From Syntrophobacterales bacterium Delta_02 (GTDB lineage: Bacteria; Desulfobacterota; Syntrophorhabdia; Syntrophorhabdales; Syntrophorhabdaceae), in the NCBI GenBank assembly GCA_001603955.1, contig LVAA01000035.1, forward strand, positions 1 to 64,000: DNA of 64,000 bases, read 5' to 3'. Shown here piece by piece: positions 30,061 through 40,779 of this stretch. The notes below the pieces were generated by a model that made no database searches, had not been told where the DNA came from, and worked only from the letters and a program-made list of their open reading frames with translations. The position numbers and the translations under genes are program-made. Each line of letters begins with the position of its first letter. Within the stretch, counting starts at the first letter, position 1.

Positions 30061-30393
30061 TTACTGACACATGAACGACTGGCCGGGGGCGAGATAGCAG
30101 GTCTTGCCCTTGGGGAAGGCTTTGGTGATGTTGTAATCCACCGTGCCGTTGGTGTAGTGGCAGATCATGCTGCTGCCGCGCACCGCATTCTCCTTGATCG
30201 CCAGAGTGAAGGTGCTCCTGGCGGGTATCGCATCCCAGCCGGTCACCGTCCCTGCAGCCCTGATGCCTACCTCCACATTGACAGCGCGAGGACACACGTA
30301 CGATTCGCCCGGTCTGGCGGGTTCGGCTGCATACAGGGAAACCGCGAGCAAGCAAACGAAAAACACGACAGCCACAACAAATATCCTTTTCAT
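30061..30393 (-). CDS. secreted hypothetical protein
   Basis: Signal peptide MKRIFVVAVVFFVCLLAVSLYAAEP. Confidence 0.65.
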   Translation of the reverse strand: MKRIFVVAVVFFVCLLAVSLYAAEPARPGESYVCPRAVNVEVGIRAAGTVTGWDAIPARSTFTLAIKENAVRGSSMICHYTNGTVDYNITKAFPKGKTCYLAPGQSFMCQ

Positions 30394-30641
30394 GAAACTC
30401 CTCCCTCTCTTCTTCGGCATGAAGACACTATACCATACACGGCGATGATGGTCCTCATTCTTTCCATGTATTCCTCCTCTTTCCTGTCATGAGCCTCCCC
30501 TTGCATCGATGGATCGGAGGACAACCAGTATTCAGGATACACTCCCGGAGCGAGGGTGGGAAGAAAAATCTGTTTTTCGGCACTGGCGCTGTGGTACCAT
30601 AGGGGCATGGAGATACACGATATTCGAAAGGAGGTCCGGAA

Positions 30642-30923
30642 ATGGGTATGACCCATGTGGATGGCAAGAACAAGGGCGCTCTTGTTCTCTATGCCCTCAG
30701 CACCTGCGTCTGGTGCAGGATGATGAAGGGCTTTCTTGCCAAAATGGGGATCGGTTACGACTACATCGACGTCGATACGCTGGAAGGCGAAGAGAAAGCG
30801 CGGACCGTCGAGGAGCTCAAGCACTGGAACCCGAAGTGCTCCTTTCCCTCCCTCGTCGTGAATGGTGAAAAGTGCGTTATCGGGTTCAACGAGAATACCC
30901 TGAGAGAGGCTCTCAACCTGTGA
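30642..30923 (+). CDS. glutaredoxin family protein
   Basis: LYALSTCVWCRMMKGFLAKMGIGYDYIDVD; CxxC. Confidence 0.88.
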   Translation: MGMTHVDGKNKGALVLYALSTCVWCRMMKGFLAKMGIGYDYIDVDTLEGEEKARTVEELKHWNPKCSFPSLVVNGEKCVIGFNENTLREALNL

Positions 30924-31456
30924 ACGACGGATCGGCAAAAAATCCGAAAGAGGCGGACCTTTTTTACGAAGACCTCCTGGCCCGGTCGAAGGCATCGGGA
31001 TACCATCTCAATCCCGATACCGGTTTTGTCAGGGCGCTAGTCGAGGGGCTTCTGACAAACATCAGGAGATATGGCTACGCGGCCTGCCCCTGCCGGCTTG
31101 CCTCGGGCAGGAAAGAGGACGACATGGATATCATCTGTCCCTGCGACTACCGGGACGCGGACCTTGGCGAGCATGGCTCCTGTTTCTGTGCGCTCTACGT
31201 CTCGCAGGACGTTGCGCAGGGAACCCGCTCCCTCGCGTCCATCCCGGAAAGAAGGCCCGCGGAAGGTTCCCGCCGTCGAGACAGCGTGTCCGTCACGGGG
31301 ATCTCCCGTCCCTCCCTTCCCGTGTGGAGGTGCAGGGTTTGCGGGTATCTTTGCGCCAGGGAAACACCCCCGGAAACATGCCCCATCTGCAGGGCCGCCG
31401 GGGAACGCTTCGAGCTTTTTCTCCAGGGAGGCCCGGAACAGGCGGGGATCCCGTGA
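30920..31456 (+). CDS. ferredoxin-thioredoxin reductase catalytic-like domain with C-terminal rubredoxin-like domain
   Basis: GYAACPCRLASG..IICPCDYR..HGSCFCALYV FTR cysteines; C-terminal WRCRVCGYLC..CPICRA; GTG start overlapping glutaredoxin stop. Confidence 0.82.
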   Translation: MNDGSAKNPKEADLFYEDLLARSKASGYHLNPDTGFVRALVEGLLTNIRRYGYAACPCRLASGRKEDDMDIICPCDYRDADLGEHGSCFCALYVSQDVAQGTRSLASIPERRPAEGSRRRDSVSVTGISRPSLPVWRCRVCGYLCARETPPETCPICRAAGERFELFLQGGPEQAGIP

Positions 31457-31920
31457 AGGCAACCGACGTTATCGACAGGAAAATACTCAATATTCTCCAG
31501 GAAGAACTTCCTCTCACGGAAAGGCCCTTTGAGGCTGTGGGAACACAGATCGGCCTCACCGAGGAAGAAACCCGAAGAAGAGTGGCGAGCCTCAAGGATC
31601 AGGGCTACATACGGCGCATCGGGCCGGTGCTCGATGCAAAGCGGATGGGATACACAAGCCTCCTGTGCGGTGTCGCCGTCCCCCCGGACAGACTCGAAGG
31701 GATCGCTCGCGTGGTGAGCGGCGAGCCGGGGGTCACGCACAATTACGAACGCGAAGGGGAGCTGAACCTCTGGTTCACCGTCACGATGGAGAGGAAGGAA
31801 GATATCGAAAGGTTCCTCTCGACTCTGGAAGAAACGTTTTCGGTCACCGTTCACCGGTTCCCCGAAAAACGGACCTTCAAGATAAGGACCCGTTTCCCCG
31901 TACCCGTACCTGAAGACTGA
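31453..31920 (+). CDS. Lrp/AsnC-type AhbA/AhbB (siroheme decarboxylase) family protein
   Basis: DVIDRKILNILQEELPLTERPFEAVGTQIGLTEEE..RRIGPVLDAKRMGYTSLLCGVAVP; GTG start. Confidence 0.75.
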   Translation: MKATDVIDRKILNILQEELPLTERPFEAVGTQIGLTEEETRRRVASLKDQGYIRRIGPVLDAKRMGYTSLLCGVAVPPDRLEGIARVVSGEPGVTHNYEREGELNLWFTVTMERKEDIERFLSTLEETFSVTVHRFPEKRTFKIRTRFPVPVPED

Positions 31921-31939
31921 AGACCAGCAGGAAGGAGAC

Positions 31940-34486
31940 ATGACCGAGAACACATCCGCCGCGACGCACAAACGCGTCTTCCTCGTCGATGGACATTCCT
32001 ATCTCTACCGCGCGTTCTATGCGACGCCCCACCTTTCCAACTCGCGGGGGGTCCCCACGAATGCGATCTACGCCTTTGTGAGCATGCTGCGGAAGCTCCT
32101 CGGCAGTGAGAACCCGGATGCCCTCATCGTCGTCTTCGACTCCCGGGGCCCCTCCTTCAGGGAGGAGATATCGCGGGAATACAAGGCTCACCGCCCGGCC
32201 ATGCCCGACAATCTCGCCCTTCAGGTACCTTTCGTCAAACAGATCATCGATGCCATGGGGCTGCCCGTCGTCGAGAAAGAAGGCTTCGAGGCGGACGATA
32301 TCATTGCCACCATCACGGAACGCCTTAAGGTAAGGGATGACGTGATGACCTTCATCGTGACGGGCGACAAGGACATGATGCAGCTCGTGGGCGAGAAGGT
32401 CCGCATCCTCGACTCCATGAAGAACCTCGTCATAGGCGAGGCGGATGTGGTCGAAAAGTTCGGTGTCGCGCCGCGGAATGTCGTGGACTATCTTTCGCTT
32501 TGCGGCGACGTTTCCGACAATATCCCGGGCGTGCCGGGCATCGGCGAGAAAACGGCCCGGGAACTCGTCTCCTCACTGGGGTCCGTCGAGGAGATCTATG
32601 CCCGCATCGACGAGATAAAGAAAAAGGCCGTCAGGGAAAGACTCATAGCGGGCCGGGAAAAAGCGGAAATGAGCAAGAAGCTCGCCACGCTCAGGTACGA
32701 CGTCCCCGTCGAGACCCACGTGGAGGACCTGACCGAAAGGCCGCAGGACCTCGAGAGGCTCCGCAGGCTCTACAGGGAACTGGAATTCACCGCCCTTTAC
32801 CGGGAGATCCGCCTCGAGGGGAGAGAAAGGAAGGACGTGAAGGAAAAGACACTCGCCGAGCTTGCAGCGGACCGCGTGTCGGTAGCAGCCCTCTTCCGGG
32901 GAAGGAACGCCGGCGACCTGCACGTTGAGGCCTTTGCCGTCTTCGACGGCGAAGGGGTCTTCTTCTCCACCGACGGCGCGGACCTGGCGGCAATCCTCCG
33001 TAACGCGAAGGAGGTGACGGCCCATGACCTGAAACCCTTCTTCGTGGTCGCAGGCGATCTCCTCAGGGAGAAGAAGGTCTTTGACACCATGCTTGCCGCC
33101 TATCTCGTGAACCCCCTGCGCAAGGACTTCACACCGGGACCGATAGTGGAGGAATATCTCGATGGGGACGTATCCGCGACAGATGCGCCATCATCCCTCC
33201 GCAGTCTCGCCGCGTGCCTCCCCGACCTTGCCGATGCCCTCAGGGCACAGCTTGGCGAACTTCAGCTGTCGGACCTTTTTTTCGGCACCGAACTGCCCCT
33301 CGTCGAGGTGCTCGCCGATATGGAGAAGACCGGCGTCAGGGTCGACAGGCGCAAGCTCGCTGAATTGTCCCGCGATTTCGATCAGCGTCTCACGGGAATT
33401 GTCAGGGACATCTACGCCCATTCCGGCGGGCCTTTCAACATCAATTCCCCGCAACAGCTCAGCCGGGTACTCTTCGAGATCCTCGGGTTGACCCCCGTCA
33501 AGAGAACGAAGACGGGGTTCTCAACGGATACCGCAGTCCTGGAGGCACTTTCCGGGAGCCACCCCCTGCCCGCCAGGATCCTTGAGTACCGCACGCTCAC
33601 GAAACTGAAGAATACCTATATCGATGTGTTGCCCACCCTCATCAACCCGCACACGGGAAGGATACACACGACCTTCAACCAGATGGTCGCCGCGACGGGG
33701 CGGCTCTCGAGCAGCGACCCCAACCTCCAGAACATCCCCGTACGTGGACAGGAAGGGCCGAGGATCCGTGAGTCCTTCGTGCCCGAGGACGGGTGCCTTC
33801 TCCTATCCTCGGACTACTCCCAGATCGAGCTTCGTGTCCTGGCGCACCTGTCAGGTGACGAGGAACTTATCGACACATTCCATCGCCACGAGGACATCCA
33901 TTCCACGGTAGCCCGGGATGTCTTTCGCGTGGCGGCCGGAGAGGTGACACAGGACATGCGGCGCACCGCCAAGGTGATCAACTTCGGCATCATTTACGGC
34001 ATGAGCGCCTTCGGGCTCGCCAGGGAGCTCGGTGTGGGTCAGAAGGAGGCCCAGGAGTACATCGACAGTTACTTTGAGCGTCACAGGGCCGTGAGAACAT
34101 TCATGGACAGCGTCATCGAGGAGGCGCGGACGAAAGGGTTCGTGAGAACGCTCCTCGGGAGGATGCGGTTCATACCGGAACTGGGGAATTCGGACCCATC
34201 CGTCCGCCAGCTCGGCGAGCGGGTCGCGATGAACACTCCCATACAGGGCACCGCCGCGGACATCATAAAGATGGCCATGATCAACATCCACAAGGCGATG
34301 ACCCTCAAAGGCCTCTCTTCACGGCTCATCCTGCAGATACATGACGAACTACTCTGCGAGGTCACCCTCGATGAAGCCGAAACAGTGAAACAACTCGTCA
34401 AAGAGGAGATGGAAAAGGTGATCGAACTCAAGGTCCCCCTCACCGTTTCCATCGGAATCGGGCATAGTTGGGCGGAGGCCCACTGA
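31940..34486 (+). CDS. polA: DNA polymerase I
   Basis: 5'-3' exonuclease FLVDGHSYLYRAFYA and polymerase motifs SSDYSQIELRVLAHLSGD, RRTAKVINFGIIYGMSAFGLA, LQIHDELLCEV. Confidence 0.96.
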   Translation: MTENTSAATHKRVFLVDGHSYLYRAFYATPHLSNSRGVPTNAIYAFVSMLRKLLGSENPDALIVVFDSRGPSFREEISREYKAHRPAMPDNLALQVPFVKQIIDAMGLPVVEKEGFEADDIIATITERLKVRDDVMTFIVTGDKDMMQLVGEKVRILDSMKNLVIGEADVVEKFGVAPRNVVDYLSLCGDVSDNIPGVPGIGEKTARELVSSLGSVEEIYARIDEIKKKAVRERLIAGREKAEMSKKLATLRYDVPVETHVEDLTERPQDLERLRRLYRELEFTALYREIRLEGRERKDVKEKTLAELAADRVSVAALFRGRNAGDLHVEAFAVFDGEGVFFSTDGADLAAILRNAKEVTAHDLKPFFVVAGDLLREKKVFDTMLAAYLVNPLRKDFTPGPIVEEYLDGDVSATDAPSSLRSLAACLPDLADALRAQLGELQLSDLFFGTELPLVEVLADMEKTGVRVDRRKLAELSRDFDQRLTGIVRDIYAHSGGPFNINSPQQLSRVLFEILGLTPVKRTKTGFSTDTAVLEALSGSHPLPARILEYRTLTKLKNTYIDVLPTLINPHTGRIHTTFNQMVAATGRLSSSDPNLQNIPVRGQEGPRIRESFVPEDGCLLLSSDYSQIELRVLAHLSGDEELIDTFHRHEDIHSTVARDVFRVAAGEVTQDMRRTAKVINFGIIYGMSAFGLARELGVGQKEAQEYIDSYFERHRAVRTFMDSVIEEARTKGFVRTLLGRMRFIPELGNSDPSVRQLGERVAMNTPIQGTAADIIKMAMINIHKAMTLKGLSSRLILQIHDELLCEVTLDEAETVKQLVKEEMEKVIELKVPLTVSIGIGHSWAEAH

Positions 34487-35351
34487 CGGCGGGTTCCGAG
34501 GAAACCGCCAGCAGCTCCGCGCAGGCGATGAAGACAAAAACAGAGAAATAGACCCAGAAAAGGAAGGCGATGAAGACGCCATAGGTGCCGAAGAAGGTTG
34601 TGAATCGCCCTATGTAGAGAACGAAGTACTGGAAGAAGTACTTGCCCCCGTGCCACATCGCAGCTCCCAGAACGGATGCGAGCAAAAGCTTTCTTCTGTC
34701 CCGCACGGGCGTTAGGACATAGTAGAGAAACCAGAACATCCCCGCAACCAGAAAGAGATCGAGGACGGAAAAGAACTGCACCACGGAAGCGCGCGTGACG
34801 GCCCCTCCGAAGGCCTTTACCACCTTCACCTGCATCATCACGGAGAAGACATAGCTGAAAAAGATGATGGTCTGAATAAAGGCAAAGGCAAGGGTAAGGA
34901 TGAATTCCTCCTCCTTGCCCTTGATGAACCCCTTCTTCGTCTTGCCGAACATGAGCTGAAAAGAAGGACGCAGGACGGCAAAGAGCCGCGATGTGAACAG
35001 GAGGAGAAAGAGAAGGCCCAGCGGGCCCGAAAGCCTCTTGGACAACGAGATGACGTTTATCTCCTTGAGGACCTTCTTGACGATGACCGCGTTATAAGGA
35101 GCCGGTATGGCCCGGGCGATGTATTTCTCCATCTGAACGCCGGTATGGCCCACATCGATGACATACCCGAGGATGAAAAAGGAGAAGAGCGTGAAAGGTA
35201 TAAATGTGAGCAGCACATAGAAGGCTATGGAAGACACCATGATATTCGCATGGTCCGCCTGGTATTTCTTAAAAACCTTCTTTCCTGTGGCGGCAAAAGA
35301 TCTCGAGACTGCAAGACCCCTGCTGGTCATGTTCCTGACCCGCCTGTTCAT
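34440..35351 (-). CDS. YihY/BrkB family membrane protein
   Basis: SSIAFYVLLTFIPFTLFSFFILGYV and multiple TM segments; overlaps polA 3' end on opposite strand. Confidence 0.82.
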   Translation of the reverse strand: MNRRVRNMTSRGLAVSRSFAATGKKVFKKYQADHANIMVSSIAFYVLLTFIPFTLFSFFILGYVIDVGHTGVQMEKYIARAIPAPYNAVIVKKVLKEINVISLSKRLSGPLGLLFLLLFTSRLFAVLRPSFQLMFGKTKKGFIKGKEEEFILTLAFAFIQTIIFFSYVFSVMMQVKVVKAFGGAVTRASVVQFFSVLDLFLVAGMFWFLYYVLTPVRDRRKLLLASVLGAAMWHGGKYFFQYFVLYIGRFTTFFGTYGVFIAFLFWVYFSVFVFIACAELLAVSSEPAVSGPPPNYARFRWKR

Positions 35352-35365
35352 TGAAGCACCGCTGA

Positions 35366-35455
35366 AACAGGTAATGGGTAATGGGTGATGGGTGATGGGA
35401 AAAGAGGAAGGCGGTTTGTCAATGACCTATGACCCATGACCTATGACCCGGTTCT
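35366..35455. repeat. 7-bp word dyad element, family 5 (ATGGGTG/ATGACCC)
   Basis: ggtaatgggtaatgggtgatgggtgatggg ... atgacctatgacccatgacctatgaccc. Confidence 0.85.
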
Positions 35456-35475
35456 ATCCTATCCTATCCTTATCC
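35455..35475. repeat. TATCC pentanucleotide tandem repeat
   Basis: TATCC x3 then T and TATCC, overlapping 3' end of permease gene. Confidence 0.7.
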
Positions 35476-36442
35476 TCGGATCCGCCACCGCGTAGGAAAC
35501 GTCCGCGACCAGGTTCCCGACCAGCGTCAGGAAGGCGCCGATGACAAGGATCCCCATGATCGTCGGGTAATCCCTGGCCATGACGCTGAAATAGAAGAGC
35601 TGTCCCATGCCGGGGATGGAAAAGATGCTTTCAAAGATGACGCTGCCGCCTATGAGACCGGGGATGGAAAGTCCGAGGATGGTGATGACAGGCAGCAGGG
35701 CGTTGCGCAGGGCGTGCTTTCTTATGACCATGCTCTCGGGAAGCCCCTTGGCGTATGCGGTGGTAATGTATTCCTGTCTCAGGACCTCGAGGAGACTGCT
35801 CTTCATGTACCGCGAGATACCCGCGAGACTGCCCACCGCGGAGATGCAGACGGGCAGCACGAGGTGCCTCGTCACGTCGAAGACCTTCTCGAGGATATTC
35901 ATCTCCCCGAAGTCGTAGGACTTGATGCCCGACACGGGAAGGACCTCCAGGTAGACCCCGAAAAAAATCATGGCGAGCAGCGCCACCCAGAAGGTCGGCG
36001 CGGCATACCCGGCAAACACGAAGGAGGTCAGGAACCTGTCCAGGAACGTATCCTTGTAGCGGGCGCAATAGATGCCTATGGGTATGCCGAAAATGAAGAT
36101 AAGCCCCATCGAGAGGAGATTGATGAGTATGGTGATGGGCAATCTCTCCTTGATCTTGTCGATGACGGGGCGCCTGTCCGTGGCGAAGGATATGCCGAAA
36201 TCGAGACGCACGATCCTCTTGAGCCATGTCCAGTACTGGACATAAAGCGGTTTGTCGAGGCCGTAGAAGGAGCGGATACGCTCCCGCGCCTCCTTGGTGA
36301 TCTTCGGGTTCATCTCGGCCTCAAGCGCCCCCGGCTCCCCGGGCACCAGATGGATCACGGCAAAGGAGATAAGGGTGATCCCGAAGACCATGGGAATCAT
36401 GAAAAAGAGGCGCTTAAGGAGATACCGCAGCATTCGATCCAT
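35459..36442 (-). CDS. ABC transporter permease (DppB/OppB type)
   Basis: [34 protein letters not shown]. Confidence 0.9.
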   Translation of the reverse strand: MDRMLRYLLKRLFFMIPMVFGITLISFAVIHLVPGEPGALEAEMNPKITKEARERIRSFYGLDKPLYVQYWTWLKRIVRLDFGISFATDRRPVIDKIKERLPITILINLLSMGLIFIFGIPIGIYCARYKDTFLDRFLTSFVFAGYAAPTFWVALLAMIFFGVYLEVLPVSGIKSYDFGEMNILEKVFDVTRHLVLPVCISAVGSLAGISRYMKSSLLEVLRQEYITTAYAKGLPESMVIRKHALRNALLPVITILGLSIPGLIGGSVIFESIFSIPGMGQLFYFSVMARDYPTIMGILVIGAFLTLVGNLVADVSYAVADPRIRIG

Positions 36443-38060
36443 ACCTCATCTGGTTTTCCGGCACGTACCATTTGATGAAATTGTACATTATGCCCGCCGG
36501 CGCTGACTCCACCGCCTTGAAGCGCTTGTGGAGGGCCACCGTGCTGTAAGGGACAAAAAGAAACGTGTATGGCTGTTCCTCGGCAAGGACCTCCTGAAGG
36601 CGGTCAAGGTATTTCTTCCTTTCCGCACGGTCGAGAGTGTGACGCGCCTTGATGAGCAACTCGTCGGCTTCCCTGTTCTCGAACCCGATGAAGTTCAACT
36701 CCTTAGGCCCCTGTTTCGAGGAATGCCATATATCGAACAGATCGGGGTCGTTGGGCACCGTCCAGCCGAGGAGGACCGCCTCAAAACTCCTTTTGTCGAT
36801 GAAGTCGTTGATGAGCGTCGCCCATTCGAGAACACGTATCTTCATCGTGATGCCGATGGCCGAGAGCCTGCGCTGGATAAGTTCCGCGCTCTGTATGCGT
36901 ACCACGTTGCCCTGGTTGACAAGAATGGTGAACTCAAAGGGCCTTCCGCCCTTCCTGAGCGTCCCGTCGGCATCACGTTCGAATCCGGCCTCCTTAAGGA
37001 GAGCAAGGGCCTTCTCGGGACTGTATTCGTACCGCTTCACATTGCCGTCGTATGCCCACATATCGGGTTTGAAAGGACCCGTCGCCTCTATCCCCTGGCC
37101 GAGAAGAATCCCGTCGATGATCTCCTGCTTGTTGATGGCATGGGCCATGGCCTGGCGGACCCTCCTGTCCCGGAAGAAATCGTGGCGCAGGTTGTAGCCG
37201 ATGTAGGTATAGGCAAAAGCGAGGTATTTGAACCTGTTGAATTCCCGCTTGAACGCCGGGTAATCGGTCTGCTTGACATACTGCAGCGGTGTCAGGCCCA
37301 TGAGGTCGATGGAGTTGTTCTTGAGCTCGAGGAACATGGTGGCCGTATCGGGGATGATCTTCATCATGTAACGTCCGATGTAGGGCCTTCCTTCGAAGTA
37401 ATCCGGGTTCGCGGTGAGGATGACCCGGTCGCCGGGGACCCATTCGGTGAAGATGTATGGCCCCGTGCCGACAGGCTTTCGCTTGAGAGGCGACATGCTG
37501 ATGTCCTTTCCTTCGAGGAGATGCCTCGGCATGATGGAAGCCGACCAGCTGATAAGGGCCGGGGCGAAGGGCTTGTCGTAGGCAACCCGGAATGTATGGT
37601 CATCGAGGACCTCGGCCTTTCTGACGAGCTTGAAATCACCGGAATAAGGGGTAGGTGTCCGGGGATCGATGGTCACCTGGTATGTATACATCACATCGTG
37701 GGCCGTAAAGGGTTTGCCATCCTGCCATTTCACACCCTTCCTCAGTTTGAAGGTGATGGAAAGGTTGTCTTTCGAGACCTCCCACGACTCGGCGAGATCG
37801 CCGACGATGTTCAGGTCCTTGTCGTACTTGACGAGGCCGTTATAGACATAGGAGGCGATCTCGTGGGACGAAGAATCGTTGGAAAGCATGGGGATCAGAT
37901 TCGAAGGCTCACCTATCGAACCCGTTATCAGCATGTCCCCGTACGCGGGCTTCCCCGGGTCGTCGTAGCGTGCGGCGTCCTTTTTCCTGCCGCAGGAAAG
38001 AAAGAGGCAAAGGCAGACGAAGCACACAAGAATCAGGGTCTTCTTATTCACCATGGGCAC
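36414..38060 (-). CDS. peptide ABC transporter substrate-binding lipoprotein
   Basis: Lipobox [12 protein letters not shown] family 5 motifs [31 protein letters not shown]. Confidence 0.9.
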   Translation of the reverse strand: MPMVNKKTLILVCFVCLCLFLSCGRKKDAARYDDPGKPAYGDMLITGSIGEPSNLIPMLSNDSSSHEIASYVYNGLVKYDKDLNIVGDLAESWEVSKDNLSITFKLRKGVKWQDGKPFTAHDVMYTYQVTIDPRTPTPYSGDFKLVRKAEVLDDHTFRVAYDKPFAPALISWSASIMPRHLLEGKDISMSPLKRKPVGTGPYIFTEWVPGDRVILTANPDYFEGRPYIGRYMMKIIPDTATMFLELKNNSIDLMGLTPLQYVKQTDYPAFKREFNRFKYLAFAYTYIGYNLRHDFFRDRRVRQAMAHAINKQEIIDGILLGQGIEATGPFKPDMWAYDGNVKRYEYSPEKALALLKEAGFERDADGTLRKGGRPFEFTILVNQGNVVRIQSAELIQRRLSAIGITMKIRVLEWATLINDFIDKRSFEAVLLGWTVPNDPDLFDIWHSSKQGPKELNFIGFENREADELLIKARHTLDRAERKKYLDRLQEVLAEEQPYTFLFVPYSTVALHKRFKAVESAPAGIMYNFIKWYVPENQMRYGSNAAVSP

Positions 38061-38182
38061 AATTGAAGCTAATTCTAGCAGAGACCCCTGTCAAAGTAAA
38101 GAAAGCTGCGGATCACGAAGCACCGAAGTCCGGGCGCGCGAACAGGTGATATCCTTCGGAAGAGACCCGTCCCGTACAGGGG

Positions 38183-38920
38183 CTATTCGTCCTGAAAAAG
38201 ACCGTCCTTGAGCCAGAGATGGTTCAAGTCCCTGCCGTGACGGCCCTCGGTGTGACGCTGCCTGATGGGACCCGCGGGCCTCCCCCCGACCATCACCGAG
38301 GCCCCGACATCTTCGGTGACTATGGACCCGGCCGCCACTATTGCCTCATCTCCTATGGAAACCCCCGAGAGGATTATAGACGCTGTATAGACGACCACAT
38401 GGTTGCCGATGGCAACCTTTCTGTAGGTACGCCTCGTGTGGTCCGATTCGCTGTGGGAATGGGTGAATACCTGCACGTTCTCGGCGAGACCGGTGCTGTT
38501 CCCGATGGTGATGCCGCCCTTGGAATCGAGGTACACCCCGCGGTTCAGGAAGACATCATCGCCCACCTCGATGCCCTGGCCGAAGTTGAAACGCACGTTC
38601 TCCTCGGCGATAAAGTTCTTCCCGCACTTCCTGAAAAGCGCCTTCGCTATGATCCGCCGAAAGGGGATGGAAAAGCCGGCATTGAGACAGACAGGGCTCT
38701 TGTCAAGTGCGTCCCAGAGGAAATGGAGGAACCGCTGGCTTTCCGTAAAGCCAAAGTCGTCGACTCTGGGGAGAAAGTCGCTGTAGAGCCTAAGCTCCCG
38801 CAGGTTCTCCACCGGATACCCGGCGATGCCGGTCAGCCACAGGATATCGGCGACACCCTTCCCGTTGAGCCCCGAGGCAATGATCTTTTCCGCCTTTTCA
38901 AGTTTTTCCGCAGTGTTCAT
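38183..38920 (-). CDS. hexapeptide-repeat acyltransferase (maltose/galactoside O-acetyltransferase-like)
   Basis: RGVYLDSKGGITIGNSTGLAENVQVFTHSH and IGNHVVVYTASIILSGVSIGDEAIVAAGSIV left-handed beta-helix repeats. Confidence 0.85.
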   Translation of the reverse strand: MNTAEKLEKAEKIIASGLNGKGVADILWLTGIAGYPVENLRELRLYSDFLPRVDDFGFTESQRFLHFLWDALDKSPVCLNAGFSIPFRRIIAKALFRKCGKNFIAEENVRFNFGQGIEVGDDVFLNRGVYLDSKGGITIGNSTGLAENVQVFTHSHSESDHTRRTYRKVAIGNHVVVYTASIILSGVSIGDEAIVAAGSIVTEDVGASVMVGGRPAGPIRQRHTEGRHGRDLNHLWLKDGLFQDE

Positions 38921-39080
38921 GGATCACCCGGTACCTGAATTAGTTGAAAACATGAAGTGAATCCTATATAACATCACGGGGCCTGTCAACGGCAAAGTTA
39001 TATCCATGCCCCCGCCGGGTACCTGACAGGCAAGATCCGTTGTAAATGCGCTGTGACAAGAGGATTGGAGCATTATTCAT

Positions 39081-40025
39081 ATGTACATAAATGCAATCTC
39101 ACACTACCTTCCGAGCACGATCGTCGGCAACGGGCACTATACACGGCTCAACGGGCTTTCCGACGACTGGATATTCAGAAGGTCGGGCATCCGGCAGAGG
39201 ACGAGGGCCACGGATGGCGAGAACACCAACACCATGGCCATCGATGCGATAACGCCGCTGATCGGCAAGCTTCCCTATCAGATCGCCGATGTCGACCTCA
39301 TCGTGGGAGCGACATACACGCCGTACGATACGGTAGGCACCCTTGCCCATGCCATACAGGGCCACTTCAACATACCCCGGGCCGCAGCCGTGACGATCAC
39401 CTCGGCGTGCTCATCCTTCGTGAACGCCGTCGAGATCGTCGAGGGATATTTTGCGACGGGAAAGGCGACAAAGGCTCTCGTCATCGCCTCGGAGCACAAT
39501 CTCGCGTACACCGATGACACCGACCAGGTATCGGGTCATCTGTGGGGGGACGGCGCCGGCTGCATCTTCGTCTCCGCGGGCAGATACTCTTCCGAAGACA
39601 TCGAGATAGTAGACGTCCATACGTCGGGCCTCGGCCACATCGGAAAAGGCGTGTCAGGCGTGTACCTCAGGCCTTCGAACGGGGGGCTCACCATGCCACA
39701 CGGACGGGACATCTTCATGCACGCCTGCAATTTCATGGCGACCGAGGCGCAGGACATAGTGGAAAAGAACAGGTACATTCTGGACGATGTGGACTACCTC
39801 GTCCCCCACCAGGCGAATGCCCGGATCATCGACCATGTCGCGAAGACGCTCGGTGTCGACAATTCGAAGGTGATATCCAACATAGAGGACACGGGGAATA
39901 CAGGCTGCGCAAGCACCGTCATCTGCCTTTCACAGAATTGGGAACGGTTCATGAAAGACGACCTCATACTCGTGACCGTCTTCGGCGGAGGATATTCCAG
40001 CGGCTCGATGCTGCTCAGGAAATAA
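39081..40025 (+). CDS. ketoacyl-ACP synthase III family protein
   Basis: DDWIFRRSGIRQRTRA, VTITSACSSFVNAVEI active-site Cys, VPHQANARI, EDTGNTGCAS. Confidence 0.9.
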   Translation: MYINAISHYLPSTIVGNGHYTRLNGLSDDWIFRRSGIRQRTRATDGENTNTMAIDAITPLIGKLPYQIADVDLIVGATYTPYDTVGTLAHAIQGHFNIPRAAAVTITSACSSFVNAVEIVEGYFATGKATKALVIASEHNLAYTDDTDQVSGHLWGDGAGCIFVSAGRYSSEDIEIVDVHTSGLGHIGKGVSGVYLRPSNGGLTMPHGRDIFMHACNFMATEAQDIVEKNRYILDDVDYLVPHQANARIIDHVAKTLGVDNSKVISNIEDTGNTGCASTVICLSQNWERFMKDDLILVTVFGGGYSSGSMLLRK

Positions 40026-40153
40026 AGACGGTTTCAGGTTTCAGGTTTCAGGTTTCAGGCAAAACATCTCCGGAAATTGGCCCGCGTTCCACCTCTCTCG
40101 TTCCTTTGTTTCTTTGGCTTTTAACCTGGAACTTGAAACCTGAAACCGTCTTT
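40026..40153. repeat. 7-bp word dyad element, family 2 (GGTTTCA/TGAAACC)
   Basis: agacggtttcaggtttcaggtttcaggtttcagg ... cctggaacttgaaacctgaaaccgtct. Confidence 0.9.
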
Positions 40154-40218
40154 CTATCCCGTCTTCTATCCCGTCTTCTATATTGACACCCGGGTGACCT
40201 TCGTTGCATAATGGAAAT

Positions 40219-40779
40219 ATGGAACTATTGAAAGCGATCCATGAAAGACGGAGCGTAAGAAAATACAAGAACGATCCGGTGCCCGAGGAGATACTCACGG
40301 AGATACTCGAGGCGGCCCGGCGCTCGCCTTCCTGGGCCAACACCCAGGTGTGGCGTTTCATAGTGGTCAAGGACCGGAAGGTCAAGGAAGGTCTCCTCGA
40401 TTGCCTCGGCCCGACCAACCCCGCGCGGGCGGCTATCGTGGAGGCGCCCGTTGTCATCTGCGTCGCCGCAAAGAGAGGCGTTTCCGGCTGTCACAAGGGA
40501 ACACCGGCAACCGACAAGGGTGATTGGTTCATGTTCGACGCTGGCATCGCCATGGAACACATCGTTCTCGCGGCATGGAACTTCGGCCTTGGCACCGTCC
40601 ACGTGGGAAGTTTCGACGCGAAAAAGGCGGAGTACGTTTTGAAGATCCCCGAAGGATATTCCATCACCGAGATGGCCCCGCTCGGCTATTTCGACGAGAC
40701 CCCCCGCGAGACCCCCCGCAAACCCCTCGCCGAACTGGTCTTCCTCAACACCTTCGGCGAACCTTACAAAAACCGTTAA
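40219..40779 (+). CDS. nitroreductase family protein
   Basis: IHERRSVRKYKNDPVPEEILTEILEAARRSPSWANTQVWRFIVV. Confidence 0.9.
   Translation: MELLKAIHERRSVRKYKNDPVPEEILTEILEAARRSPSWANTQVWRFIVVKDRKVKEGLLDCLGPTNPARAAIVEAPVVICVAAKRGVSGCHKGTPATDKGDWFMFDAGIAMEHIVLAAWNFGLGTVHVGSFDAKKAEYVLKIPEGYSITEMAPLGYFDETPRETPRKPLAELVFLNTFGEPYKNR

Noticed and set aside
36528-38066. 512-aa plus-strand ORF
   Set aside because: Antisense to the ABC substrate-binding protein
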